From NCBI RefSeq assembly GCF_016801775.1, contig NZ_CP069004.1, positions 868,001 to 932,000 of the forward strand: DNA of 64,000 nucleotides, given 5' to 3'. The notes beneath the pieces were generated by a model. It was not told where the DNA came from. It searched no databases and worked only from the letters and a program-made list of their open reading frames with translations. Shown here piece after piece: positions 1 through 8,239 of the stretch. This DNA is from Sulfitobacter mediterraneus. Lineage in GTDB: Bacteria > Pseudomonadota > Alphaproteobacteria > Rhodobacterales > Rhodobacteraceae. A program made the translations under genes and the position numbers. Numbering within the stretch: position 1 is the first letter of the stretch; each line of letters begins with the position of its first letter.

Positions 1-1407
1 GGCCTCCACGCCCAAACGCTTGAGCGCCTGAATGTAGAGCTCGGCAATCTTGGTGTGCTCGGCGTTGTTCTTGGACAGCAGAATGCGAAAGCTGAGCGGT
101 TTGCCGTCGGCATCACGCATCTGGCCATCCTGCGGGCTGTAACCGGCGGCCTCAAACAGTTTCATCGCGGCGCGAATGCCCTTGCGGTTGCGGGCCGTGC
201 CATCGGCAACGGGCAGGGTATAGCCTTCCAATGTGCCGGGCAGCAGGTGATCGGAGTAGGGTGCCAATGCCGCCAGAACCGCGCCCTTGGCGGGACCGGG
301 CTGCATCGCCAGTTCGGAGTTGGAGAAATAGGAGGAAATCCGCGGCAACGATCCGCCCGTTAAGGCATCATTTATATATTCAAAGTTAAACGCCGCGATC
401 ATCGCCTCGCGCAGACGCCAATCGTCAAACGGCGGGCGGCGGGTGTTCATCACAAATCCCGTCATGCCCGATGGTTTTTGATGGGCAAAGGTGGATTTTA
501 GCACCTCACCCCGATCGATGGCGGGGAAATCGTATTGTGTGGCCCAGGTTTCGGCGTTGAACTCACGCACCGCGGAAATTTCACCGCCTTTGAAGGCCTC
601 GAACAACACATTGGCATCGCCGTAAAAGTCGATCTTAATCTGATCAAAGTTGTTGGTGCCGCGCACCACGGGAACATCCGCGCCCCAGTAATCGGGGTTG
701 CGTGTCAGAACCACCTGCGCGCCGGCCTTGTAATCAGTGACAACATAGGGACCGCTGCCCAGCGGGATGTCCTGCAAAGGGGCATTGGCAAAGTCTTTGC
801 CTTCCCACTGCGCCTTGGACAGGATCGGGCGCATCCCGGCCAACAGGGCCAGTTCCCGGTTGTCGGTGTTGAAAGTCATCCGGACTTTGAGCGGGCCGGT
901 GGCCTTAATCGTTTCGATCTGGCTGCGCAGCCCGTGATATTTGGGATGCCCTTCGGTCCCGAGCAGGTCATAGGAGAAGATCACATCCTCCACAGTGACA
1001 GGCGAGCCATCGGAGAATCGCGCCTCTGGCCGCAGGGTAAACTCGACCCAGGAGCGGTCATCCGGGGTTTCAATCGATTCGGCGAGCAGCCCATAAAGCG
1101 TAAATGGCTCATCCCAAGAGCGCCCCATCAGGCTTTCGTGGGTCAAAAATGGCAGCTGCCAAGGTTTGTTGCCCTTTCGGACAAACGGATTGAGACTGTC
1201 GAAACCGCCGTTGTCGCCCAGAGTGATCTGCCCGCCCTTGGGCGCATCTGCGTTCACATAAGGCAGCGACACAAAATCAGGTGGCAGCGCGGGTTCTCCA
1301 TACATAGATATCCCGTGTTTTGGCGCAGCCTGTGCCATCGCCGCGAAGAGAATCAGTGAAGAAGCCCCCGCAACGCCCCGCAATTTTTGGAAAAAATCCA
1401 TTGCCAT
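1..1407 (-). CDS. ABC transporter substrate-binding protein, family 5 (partial, C-terminus off window)
   Basis: This is the periplasmic binding protein of an oligopeptide-type ABC importer, closest in feel to the YejA/microcin-C-type subgroup. The first 469 codons are present in one open frame running off the left edge; family members are about 600 residues. An N-terminal signal peptide is visible, with a hydrophobic core around residues 13-24 and an AQA-type cleavage site near residue 27. Family-5 features follow: an early KGG segment, NPF near residue 58, and an 'RPEARFSDGSPVT' segment typical of these proteins. The start is the ATG at 1407; a second in-frame ATG lies two codons later. The permease and ATPase genes would lie beyond position 1 and are not visible. 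The ligand is inferred from the family only. Confidence 0.85.
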   Translation of the reverse strand, partial: MAMDFFQKLRGVAGASSLILFAAMAQAAPKHGISMYGEPALPPDFVSLPYVNADAPKGGQITLGDNGGFDSLNPFVRKGNKPWQLPFLTHESLMGRSWDEPFTLYGLLAESIETPDDRSWVEFTLRPEARFSDGSPVTVEDVIFSYDLLGTEGHPKYHGLRSQIETIKATGPLKVRMTFNTDNRELALLAGMRPILSKAQWEGKDFANAPLQDIPLGSGPYVVTDYKAGAQVVLTRNPDYWGADVPVVRGTNNFDQIKIDFYGDANVLFEAFKGGEISAVREFNAETWATQYDFPAIDRGEVLKSTFAHQKPSGMTGFVMNTRRPPFDDWRLREAMIAAFNFEYINDALTGGSLPRISSYFSNSELAMQPGPAKGAVLAALAPYSDHLLPGTLEGYTLPVADGTARNRKGIRAAMKLFEAAGYSPQDGQMRDADGKPLSFRILLSKNNAEHTKIAELYIQALKRLGVEA

Positions 1408-1486
1408 TTCTGCAACAATCCCGCTCTGCCCTTGTTTTATTGAGGCCATGAATAGCGGGGGTTAACGGGGAGTTGCAACTTTTAGC

Positions 1487-1514
1487 TTGGCCTGAGGCAT
1501 CGAATTGCTTATAA
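1487..1514 (+). promoter_or_regulatory. Candidate sigma-70 promoter of an orphan transcript
   Basis: TTGGCC at 1487-1492 and TTATAA at 1509-1514 are separated by 16 bases on the plus strand. This would start transcription near 1521, just before two hairpins and a terminator. It is inferred from consensus match only. Confidence 0.4.
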
Positions 1515-1520
1515 AGGTGT

Positions 1521-1597
1521 CACTGCTCGATAGGTTTCTTGCCTGTATGAAACCTGCCTCAATAACTTAACGCCCGCTTCGTGCGGGCGTTTTTTTT
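1521..1597 (+). ncRNA. Candidate small RNA or leader RNA ending in an intrinsic terminator
   Basis: The gap between two divergently transcribed genes (1408-1715) holds no good ORF but carries two plus-strand hairpins. One has arms at 1532-1538 and 1549-1555 with a 10-base loop. The second, with arms 1569-1577 and 1583-1591, runs into a T tract and forms an intrinsic terminator. With the promoter-like hexamers at 1487-1514 this would give a transcript of about 75 nucleotides. A 7-codon ORF (1547-1570) ends just before the terminator stem but has no clear ribosome binding site. It could be a free sRNA or an attenuated leader of the downstream 3-hydroxybutyrate dehydrogenase gene. No known RNA family was recognised. 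Confidence 0.45.
1569..1597 (+). terminator. Rho-independent terminator
   Basis: Perfect 9-bp stem (AACGCCCGC / GCGGGCGTT) with a 5-base loop followed by T residues to 1597. The T tract exists only in the plus direction, so it stops plus-strand transcription, although no plus-strand gene lies upstream in the window. Confidence 0.85.
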
Positions 1598-1715
1598 GGC
1601 AGAAACTGGTTTGGACCCTGCACAAAGCAGGGCGGAACCAAATCAGAAATAGGGCGTTTCCTTTGCAGTCGCAGCACGGCAAGATGCGTGCGCAGCATAC
1701 TCAAGGAGACATCCC

Positions 1716-2501
1716 ATGGCATTCACGATTGACCTGTCCGGCAAAACCGCCGTCATCACCGGCTCGAACTCGGGCATTGGCCTGGGGATTGCTTGGGAAC
1801 TGGCCCGCGCGGGGGCGGATATTGTCCTCAATTCCTTTACCGACAATGACGAAGATCACGCGCTGGCGCAAAGCATCGCGGACGAGGCCGGAGTAAGCGC
1901 ACGCTACATTCAGGCCGATATGTCCAAGGGCGATCAATGCCGTGATCTGATCACCAAGGCAGGGCGCTGCGATATTCTGGTTAACAATGCCGGTATTCAA
2001 CATGTCGCCGCAATTCCCGATTTTCCGGTCGAGAAATGGGATGCGATCATCGCGATCAACATGTCATCTGCCTTTCACACCACCGCCGTGGCCCTGCCGA
2101 TGATGCGCAAGGCAGGTTGGGGCCGGGTGATCAACATCGCCTCGGCACATGGGTTGACGGCGTCGCCCTACAAGGCGGCCTATATCGCAGCCAAACACGG
2201 GGTGGTCGGCCTGACCAAGACCACCGCGCTGGAAACCGCCAAGGAAGACATCACCTGCAACGCCATTTGCCCCGGTTACGTGCTGACCCCGATTGTGGAA
2301 AAGCAGATCCCCGACACCATGAAAGAATACGACATGACCCGCGAAGAGGTCATCGAGAACGTCATGCTCACCCGCCAGCCCAGCAAGGAATTTGCCACTG
2401 TTGAACAGATGGGCGGCACGGCGACGTTTCTGTGTTCCTCTGCGGCGGCACAGATCACCGGCACCACCATCAGCGTCGATGGCGGCTGGACCGCGCTGTA
2501 A
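1716..2501 (+). CDS. bdhA: 3-hydroxybutyrate dehydrogenase (SDR family)
   Basis: An NAD-dependent short-chain dehydrogenase of 261 residues that interconverts D-3-hydroxybutyrate and acetoacetate, linking polyhydroxybutyrate turnover to acetyl-CoA. The TGSNSGIG nucleotide-binding motif lies near residues 15-22, NNAG near residue 90, and the catalytic Ser/Tyr-x3-Lys in the 'YIAAK' segment around residue 155. Length and C-terminus match BdhA. The start is supported by AAGGAGA seven bases upstream. The next gene follows after one codon, so the two are probably cotranscribed and translationally coupled. TGC-rich half-sites at 1618-1630 and 1663-1674 could be a PhaR-type operator, which is inference. 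A related SDR specificity cannot be excluded by eye. Confidence 0.88.
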   Translation: MAFTIDLSGKTAVITGSNSGIGLGIAWELARAGADIVLNSFTDNDEDHALAQSIADEAGVSARYIQADMSKGDQCRDLITKAGRCDILVNNAGIQHVAAIPDFPVEKWDAIIAINMSSAFHTTAVALPMMRKAGWGRVINIASAHGLTASPYKAAYIAAKHGVVGLTKTTALETAKEDITCNAICPGYVLTPIVEKQIPDTMKEYDMTREEVIENVMLTRQPSKEFATVEQMGGTATFLCSSAAAQITGTTISVDGGWTAL

Positions 2502-2504
2502 TTC

Positions 2505-3536
2505 ATGGCAAAGAAACGCATCAATCTGGCGCTTCAGGGCGGCGGGGCTCATGGCGCCTTCACCTGGGGTGCCCTTGACCGTTTGCTCAAGGACGACGAA
2601 GTCGAGATTTGCGGCATCTCCGGCACCTCGGCAGGGGCGCTCAACGGCGCTGCGCTCAAGGCAGGGATGGTGCAGGGCGGCAAGGCGGGCGCACGGGAAA
2701 ATCTGACATGGCTTTGGGGACAGGTTGCGGGTGTCACCGACATGCGTCTGGCCCATTGGATGGCCCCTTTCGGCATAGGGGCGCTCAGCCAGGCGATTGA
2801 ATACAGCTGGCCTGTGACGCTGTCAGATGCCGTTTCTGGCCAAATCTCGCCCTACGCCTATGGCCCGTTCTATCGCAATCCACTGTCCGATATTGTGCAG
2901 CGGTTCGACTATGACAGGGTCTGCAATCACGTCGCGCCGCTGTTGTTCATCTGCGCCACACGGGTGCGCAACGGCAAGATCAAGATTTTTGAAGGCGACG
3001 AGATCGGCCCTGACGCTTTGATGGCCTCGGCCTGTCTGCCAACGATTTTCAAGGCGGTGGAGCTTTTCGATCCCGAAACCGGACGGGATGAGGCGTTTTG
3101 GGATGGCGGCTATACCGGCAATCCAGCGCTGTTCCCGCTGTTTCAACGGGATCTGCCTGATGACATCGTGATCATCAACATCAACCCGTTGGAGCGGGAC
3201 GAGCTGCCGGTCACTCCCAAACAGATCCAGAACCGGATCAACGAGATCAGCTTTAATTCTAGTCTGTTTCGCGAGTTGCGCGCCATCGAATTTGTACAAC
3301 GTTTGCTGGATGACGGGGCGGTGTCCGAAGGGCATATGAGCCGTGTACGGGTGCATATGATTGGTGATGATGAATTGATGGCGCAACTGTCGGTGGCCAC
3401 CAAACTGGTGCCCAATGCAGCCGTGATCAAAACCCTGCACGATGCGGGGCACAACGCCGCCGATCAATTTCTGGCCAATCATAAGGATGATCTGGGCCAA
3501 CGCAGTTCGGTCGATCTGCCAGCGATGTTTGGCTGA
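2505..3536 (+). CDS. Patatin-like phospholipase family protein
   Basis: A 343-residue lipid acyl hydrolase of the patatin family. All three family signatures are visible: the oxyanion loop GGGAHG near residue 12, the nucleophile elbow GTSAG near residue 40, and the catalytic Asp in DGG near residue 197. There is no signal peptide, so it is probably cytoplasmic or membrane-peripheral. Its ATG lies three bases past the stop of the 3-hydroxybutyrate dehydrogenase gene and has no Shine-Dalgarno of its own beyond the coding sequence, implying translational coupling. The pairing suggests a role in storage-lipid or granule-associated acyl turnover, but the substrate cannot be read from sequence. Confidence 0.85.
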   Translation: MAKKRINLALQGGGAHGAFTWGALDRLLKDDEVEICGISGTSAGALNGAALKAGMVQGGKAGARENLTWLWGQVAGVTDMRLAHWMAPFGIGALSQAIEYSWPVTLSDAVSGQISPYAYGPFYRNPLSDIVQRFDYDRVCNHVAPLLFICATRVRNGKIKIFEGDEIGPDALMASACLPTIFKAVELFDPETGRDEAFWDGGYTGNPALFPLFQRDLPDDIVIININPLERDELPVTPKQIQNRINEISFNSSLFRELRAIEFVQRLLDDGAVSEGHMSRVRVHMIGDDELMAQLSVATKLVPNAAVIKTLHDAGHNAADQFLANHKDDLGQRSSVDLPAMFG

Positions 3537-3538
3537 GA

Positions 3539-4288
3539 TCAGTCCTTGGCCGGGATCTTGTCCAACAAATCCGTCAATCCGCCCGCGCCTGTCTGCCCCT
3601 CGGAGCGGTCGGAGGGGTAAACCAGCCCTGCCGAGATCACCAGTTTGGCAGCGTCCTCGACGCTCATATCCAGCTCAATCACGTCTTTCCGCGGGAAAAA
3701 CAGCAGGAAACCCGAGGTCGGGTTCGGCGTTGTCGGCAGAAAGACCGAGACCATGTCATCCGATGGATCGGTCTTGGCGGCGACCTCGCCCTTGGCCATG
3801 GTCGAGATAAAGCCCAAGGCCCAGATGCCCCGGCGCGGATATTCGATCAGACAGGCCGTCTCAAAGCTGCGCTCGGATTGGGCAAAGATGGTTTCTGAAA
3901 TCTGTTTGATCCCCGAATAGATCGACCGCACAACCGGTGTGCGTTCCACCAAACCTTCGGCAAAGCGGATCAGGGACCGGCCCATGATCCCCTTGGCCAT
4001 CCAACCGACAATGATCGTGAACAGCAGGAAAATAACCACACCAAGGCCGCGCACGTTGATCTGCACCGACGGATCGAGGCCGAGGTAGTCCTGCAACATC
4101 CGGTCGGGGTGATAGACCTCTGGCACCAGCGGCAGAACAAATCCGTCGATCCAGCCCACAACCGTCCAGATCAGCCACATCGTCAGCCCAACGGGCGCGA
4201 TCACCACCAATCCGGTCAGGAACGAGGCCCGCAAACGGGCCAACACGCCGCGCTTGGGCGTGGGTTCAATGTCAAATGGCGTGTTCAT
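3539..4288 (-). CDS. DUF502 family membrane protein
   Basis: A 249-residue conserved protein of unknown function. Two transmembrane helices are visible, roughly residues 22-44 and 82-104, followed by a C-terminal cytoplasmic domain with the 'PTTPNPTSGFLLFFP' segment that is a hallmark of DUF502. It ends convergently three bases from the patatin gene. It does not overlap psuG, which lies 104 bases upstream on the same strand. Family members are widespread in proteobacteria with no established biochemistry. Confidence 0.85.
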   Translation of the reverse strand: MNTPFDIEPTPKRGVLARLRASFLTGLVVIAPVGLTMWLIWTVVGWIDGFVLPLVPEVYHPDRMLQDYLGLDPSVQINVRGLGVVIFLLFTIIVGWMAKGIMGRSLIRFAEGLVERTPVVRSIYSGIKQISETIFAQSERSFETACLIEYPRRGIWALGFISTMAKGEVAAKTDPSDDMVSVFLPTTPNPTSGFLLFFPRKDVIELDMSVEDAAKLVISAGLVYPSDRSEGQTGAGGLTDLLDKIPAKD

Positions 4289-4392
4289 GTCTCAAGGGTT
4301 CCAAAATCGATCTGGCTATAGCTAGTTCCTTTGCCGGGGTCCGACAATGGCTGCACCTGAAAATGGCGGAGGATCACCTGATTTTTATGAGG

Positions 4393-5313
4393 TCAAACGG
4401 GCAGTTCGGTCAATTCACGGGCAATATCTGCCGCCAGACGGGCATTGTTGCGCACCAGCGCGATATTGGCGATCAAAGACCGCCCCTCTGTCAGCTCGAA
4501 AATCCGTTGAAGCAGATAGGGCGTGACCCCTTTGCCAGCGATCCCGTGGGCATCTGCATCAGCCTGTGCCTGCGCGATCACCGGGACCAGTTCGGCGGCA
4601 GGGATTTCATCTGCGGCGGGGATGGGGTTGGCGATCAATTGCCCGCCGGGCAGGCCCATCGCGCCGCGCATCCGGTGGGCGCGGGCGATCTGTGCGGCCT
4701 CATCCATCCGCAGGGGCGCGGGCAGGGGTGACGTCGCGCTCCAGAACGCAGGAAAGCTGTCCTGGCCGACGGCAATGACCGGCACACCCTGGGTTTCCAG
4801 CACTTCAAGGGTTTTTGGCACGTCCAAAATCGCCTTGGCCCCGGCGGCCACCACGGTCACGGGAGTTTGGGCCAGCTCCATTAGGTCCGCCGAGATGTCA
4901 AAGCTGTCTTCGGCGCCTTTGTGTACACCGCCAATGCCGCCCGTGGCAAAGACCCCGATCCCCGCGAGATGTGCCGCGATCATCGTGGCGGCCACCGTCG
5001 TGGCACCCGTGCCGCCCGTGGCGATGCAAACGGCCATGTCCGCGCGGCTGAGCTTGGCCACGCCCTTGGCCTGCGCCAAGCTGGTCAATTGCTCAGGATC
5101 CAGCCCGATGTGGAGGGTTCCTTCTATCACCGCAATCGTGGCAGGCACCGCACCGGCGGCGCGAATGTCGTCCTCAACCTGCCGCGCCACCTCAAGGTTT
5201 TGCGGATAGGGCATGCCGTGGGTGATGATCGTACTTTCCAGCGCAACAATCGGGGCACCAGATGTGCGGGCTTTGGCCACTTCGGCGCTGTAGGTCAGGG
5301 GCAGGGTGGTCAT
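4393..5313 (-). CDS. psuG: Pseudouridine-5'-phosphate glycosidase
   Basis: Cleaves pseudouridine 5'-phosphate to uracil and ribose 5-phosphate, the second step of pseudouridine salvage. The 306-residue protein has the full family length. Recognisable blocks are 'ALESTIITHGMPYP' near the N-terminus with the catalytic Glu, the 'GGIGGVHKGAE' loop, and the 'CAGAKAILD-like' segment (AAGAKAILD) carrying the active-site Lys. The ATG overlaps the stop of the upstream kinase gene as ATGA, and GGAGAGA lies just upstream within that gene. The kinase and glycosidase therefore form a two-gene operon that processes RNA-derived pseudouridine. Confidence 0.93.
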   Translation of the reverse strand: MTTLPLTYSAEVAKARTSGAPIVALESTIITHGMPYPQNLEVARQVEDDIRAAGAVPATIAVIEGTLHIGLDPEQLTSLAQAKGVAKLSRADMAVCIATGGTGATTVAATMIAAHLAGIGVFATGGIGGVHKGAEDSFDISADLMELAQTPVTVVAAGAKAILDVPKTLEVLETQGVPVIAVGQDSFPAFWSATSPLPAPLRMDEAAQIARAHRMRGAMGLPGGQLIANPIPAADEIPAAELVPVIAQAQADADAHGIAGKGVTPYLLQRIFELTEGRSLIANIALVRNNARLAADIARELTELPV

Positions 5314-6206
5314 ATCTTGGTCTCTCCGGACACATAAAGGGCGGCGGCTTCAAGCGCATCGGACAAGGCCGATTGCGGATCGCGGCCGCGTAATTCTGCA
5401 GCGACATGGGCCGCCATAAAGGTATCGCCAGCACCGGTCACACGGGCCACATGCACCTGCGGCGGCGTCATGGTGATCAGGGCATCCGATTGCCCTACGG
5501 TCGCAGGATTGCCGCCGTCGGTCACAACCGCCCGCGCCGCGCCACGTGCCAGCAGGCCAGCCGCCGCATCGGCAGAGTTTTCAAACGGCGCTTCACACAG
5601 CAGCCCGGCCTCTTCGAGGTTTACATAAAGTGTGCCGCGCCCCGATTGCACAAACGGGCTGAGCCGCAACGCCTTGCCGGGGGAGGCGGGTGCAACCCGC
5701 AGATCGGCCTGCGCCAACAACGGGCTCTGCGCCACCTGCGCCAGCAAATCCAGCGTCAGATTGCCATCCAGCGCGACCGCCCCGCAATAGGGCGCAGCGA
5801 GACTGCCGTCCGACAACGGGCGCAAGATCTTGTCTCCTGCCGCCTCAAGCGAATGGGCATCGGCAATCGCGGCAATCAGACCGTTTGATCCTTCGACAGC
5901 CATATATTGATCTGTTGGCAGATCATCCGAGCGGTAGATGTGCTCTGTGTTCAGCCCGCGCAGGGCGCAGGCGCGGATCAGTTCATCGCCTTCAATGTCG
6001 CGGCCCACGGCGCTCAGCAAGGCCGGCTTTAGGCCGAACCGCGCCAGCGCCATCCCGATGTTCAGCGCCACACCGCCGGGCAGTCGGGTGATCCGCCCCG
6101 GCATATCAGAGCCTTGGCGCATCGCGGTCTCTGACCGGCCAATCACGTCCCATAGAACGGAACCGATGCACAGAATATCGGGGGTTTTGGAATTTGTGTC
6201 AGACAT
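5310..6206 (-). CDS. psuK: PfkB-family kinase, probable pseudouridine kinase
   Basis: Phosphorylates pseudouridine at the 5' position ahead of the PsuG glycosidase. The protein has the PfkB/ribokinase fold: an N-terminal 'CIGSVLWDVIGR' strand, a GGVALN substrate loop near residue 47, and the C-terminal signature GAGDTFMA containing the catalytic Asp. I chose the ATG at 6206 (298 residues) because the open frame upstream begins only at a TTG codon (6242) without a ribosome binding site. Specificity is assigned from the ATGA overlap with psuG; the protein alone would only support a PfkB sugar or nucleoside kinase. Confidence 0.85.
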   Translation of the reverse strand: MSDTNSKTPDILCIGSVLWDVIGRSETAMRQGSDMPGRITRLPGGVALNIGMALARFGLKPALLSAVGRDIEGDELIRACALRGLNTEHIYRSDDLPTDQYMAVEGSNGLIAAIADAHSLEAAGDKILRPLSDGSLAAPYCGAVALDGNLTLDLLAQVAQSPLLAQADLRVAPASPGKALRLSPFVQSGRGTLYVNLEEAGLLCEAPFENSADAAAGLLARGAARAVVTDGGNPATVGQSDALITMTPPQVHVARVTGAGDTFMAAHVAAELRGRDPQSALSDALEAAALYVSGETKI

Positions 6207-6272
6207 GGGCCGGATGTAGCCGCTGTTGCCACTTAAGGGCAAGGCAGCTGTGAACGTAAATTGCCGTTGCCC

Positions 6273-7085
6273 CTACGGCACCGCAAAGGTCAGCGCTGCC
6301 CAAAGGGTTTCCCAGACCGGATCGGTCTTGGGGTCCACCATGTCAGCTGCCGGGCGCAGAACCACCGCATCAAAGATATAGCTGTGTCCGGAACTAACAG
6401 GGATCACCGCCTCGCCTTGCGCATTGGTCCGGTACAGGGTGACAGTCACATCACCGCTGCGCGCGCGGTCGAACACCTCGACCTGCGCATCTGGACGTAC
6501 GGCGCCCTGATAAAGAACCCGGACCCGCATCTGGCCATCAAAATCCGGCGCGTAAGGATTGCTGAGCGCGACAAATTCCGTTTGCATTCCGGTGCTTGCG
6601 TCCGCACCCTCACCGGACCCAACCGCGATCAAGGACTTGGCGTGCCGGGTGTAGCGTTCCTTGAAACCTTCCATGGGCCAACCTGCCGCCGCATGGTCCG
6701 TCGCTGCAGACTGAAAATCCTTGTGCTCTGCAAATTTCAGGAACTTGGCCCATTCCTTGTAGGTCAGAGTTGACGGAGCGGTTTCGTGGATCACCACCGC
6801 CAAAGTATCCGCCAGAGGGGCCGGCACATTGAGCGCAGGCCGATCCCCGGCACGCGGCATCAACTCAGTGCGCTTGTCATTTGCGATCAAGGCATAGGTT
6901 TCAGAGCGCCGATCAAAAAACCCCAGCGTTGTGCCACGAAAATTCTGGCCGTTCTTAAAATCCGCCTGTAGCGTGCCGCCAATTGGCACTTGATATTGAT
7001 CCGGTTCGATCCAGAATTCATGGGACGCAACCGGCGCAGCAAGCGCAACAAGAAACGGCAAGGGCAGAAGGCGAGACAGAAACAT
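6273..7085 (-). CDS. DUF4198 domain-containing periplasmic protein, probable metal-uptake accessory
   Basis: A 270-residue secreted protein with a clear signal peptide (MFLSRLLPLPFLVALAAPVAS, residues 1-21) and an immediate 'HEFWIEP' motif typical of DUF4198 proteins. The family is often found with nickel/cobalt transporters (NikK/NikM-like components) and is predicted to bind or deliver metal; this is family knowledge. The ATG at 7085 is preferred over an upstream in-frame start because the signal peptide begins there and AAAGG precedes it. It is divergent from a HupE/UreJ gene, and the two start codons share bases 7084-7085, which is unusual. Confidence 0.8.
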   Translation of the reverse strand: MFLSRLLPLPFLVALAAPVASHEFWIEPDQYQVPIGGTLQADFKNGQNFRGTTLGFFDRRSETYALIANDKRTELMPRAGDRPALNVPAPLADTLAVVIHETAPSTLTYKEWAKFLKFAEHKDFQSAATDHAAAGWPMEGFKERYTRHAKSLIAVGSGEGADASTGMQTEFVALSNPYAPDFDGQMRVRVLYQGAVRPDAQVEVFDRARSGDVTVTLYRTNAQGEAVIPVSSGHSYIFDAVVLRPAADMVDPKTDPVWETLWAALTFAVP

Positions 7086-8226
7086 GTGGCATACCTTTGA
7101 TGGGACCAAACTCAAGCTGACGCTGGTGGCGTTAATGTCAAGTCTGCTGCTTTGGATCGCAGACGCCGCCCGCGCCCATGAGGTGCAGCCGACCATCGGT
7201 GATTTCACGGTGACGGACGGCCAGTTGGAATTGACCCTGCAGATCAATCTTGAGGCCTTTCTGGCCGGGATTGATCTCGATGAACTGGACGATACCAACA
7301 ATGCGCCGAACGCGGCCGATTATGACACATGGCGCGGGCTGAGCGCGGCTGAGGTTGCCGAACGCGCGCCTGTCTTGCTGCCCGGTTGGAACGCTTTGCC
7401 GGTCCTGATGTCGGGGGACCAGGCACTGCCGCTTGAAACACGCGATTTGCAGGTGCCTGAAGGTGTCGACTTGGAACTGCCGCGATTGTCCACTTGGACT
7501 TTCACCGCCGATCTGCCCGCCGATGCCCGCAGTATTATAGTGAACTGGCCTGACGGCGCTGGCGCGATGGTGCTGCGCCAACAAGGGGTGGAGGCGCCCT
7601 TTACGGGATATCTCAGTGGCGGCGAAAGCTCTGGCACAATTGCGCTGGCGGGCGGCGGGGCGCAAACCCCGATGCAGGCCTTCATGAGCTATATTCCCGT
7701 TGGTTTTGACCATATTCTGCCCAAGGGTCTGGATCATATCCTGTTCGTTCTGGGGCTGTTTTTCCTCTCCACCCGTCTGCGCCCGCTGATCTGGCAGGTC
7801 TCGGCCTTTACGCTGGCGCATACCGTGACCCTGGCACTGGGGGCGCTGGGATGGGTGTCCGTTCCAGGTGAAATTGTCGAGCCGCTGATCGCTGCCTCGA
7901 TTGTCTATGTGGCGATTGAGAACGTCTTTGCCTCCAAGCTGAATGCCTGGCGTCCATTGGTGATCTTTGGATTTGGTTTGCTACACGGGCTTGGCTTTGC
8001 CTCCGTGCTGGGCGAATTTGGCTTGCCGGAAGCGCAGTTTATTCCCGCATTGATCGGCTTTAACGTTGGCGTTGAATTGGGACAGTTGACAGTGATCGCA
8101 CTGGCCTTTGCCGCCGTGGGATGGGCGGCTAATCACGCATGGTACCGCAGCCGCATAGCGGTGCCTGCCTCCTGCGTGATCGCAGCCGTCGGGGCCTATT
8201 GGTTCGTAGAACGGGTATTTTTGTAA
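7084..8226 (+). CDS. HupE/UreJ-family membrane protein
   Basis: A 380-residue integral membrane protein of the HupE/UreJ class, predicted to transport nickel or cobalt. After a signal-like segment (to about residue 31, ending ARA-HE) comes a periplasmic domain of about 165 residues, then a C-terminal block of about six helices starting with the family motif 'GFDHILPKGLDHILF', whose His/Asp residues are likely metal ligands. If the ATG at 7084 is correct, it abuts head to head with the DUF4198 start; an internal ATG at 7135 would also leave a short signal peptide. The divergent DUF4198 neighbour supports metal uptake. Confidence 0.8.
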   Translation: MWHTFDGTKLKLTLVALMSSLLLWIADAARAHEVQPTIGDFTVTDGQLELTLQINLEAFLAGIDLDELDDTNNAPNAADYDTWRGLSAAEVAERAPVLLPGWNALPVLMSGDQALPLETRDLQVPEGVDLELPRLSTWTFTADLPADARSIIVNWPDGAGAMVLRQQGVEAPFTGYLSGGESSGTIALAGGGAQTPMQAFMSYIPVGFDHILPKGLDHILFVLGLFFLSTRLRPLIWQVSAFTLAHTVTLALGALGWVSVPGEIVEPLIAASIVYVAIENVFASKLNAWRPLVIFGFGLLHGLGFASVLGEFGLPEAQFIPALIGFNVGVELGQLTVIALAFAAVGWAANHAWYRSRIAVPASCVIAAVGAYWFVERVFL

Positions 8227-8239
8227 TAGGGGCCGTTGG

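Noticed and set aside
1547..1570. Seven-codon leader peptide as a confirmed gene
   Set aside because: No ribosome binding site at proper distance and no regulatory codon run; mentioned only as part of the candidate RNA.
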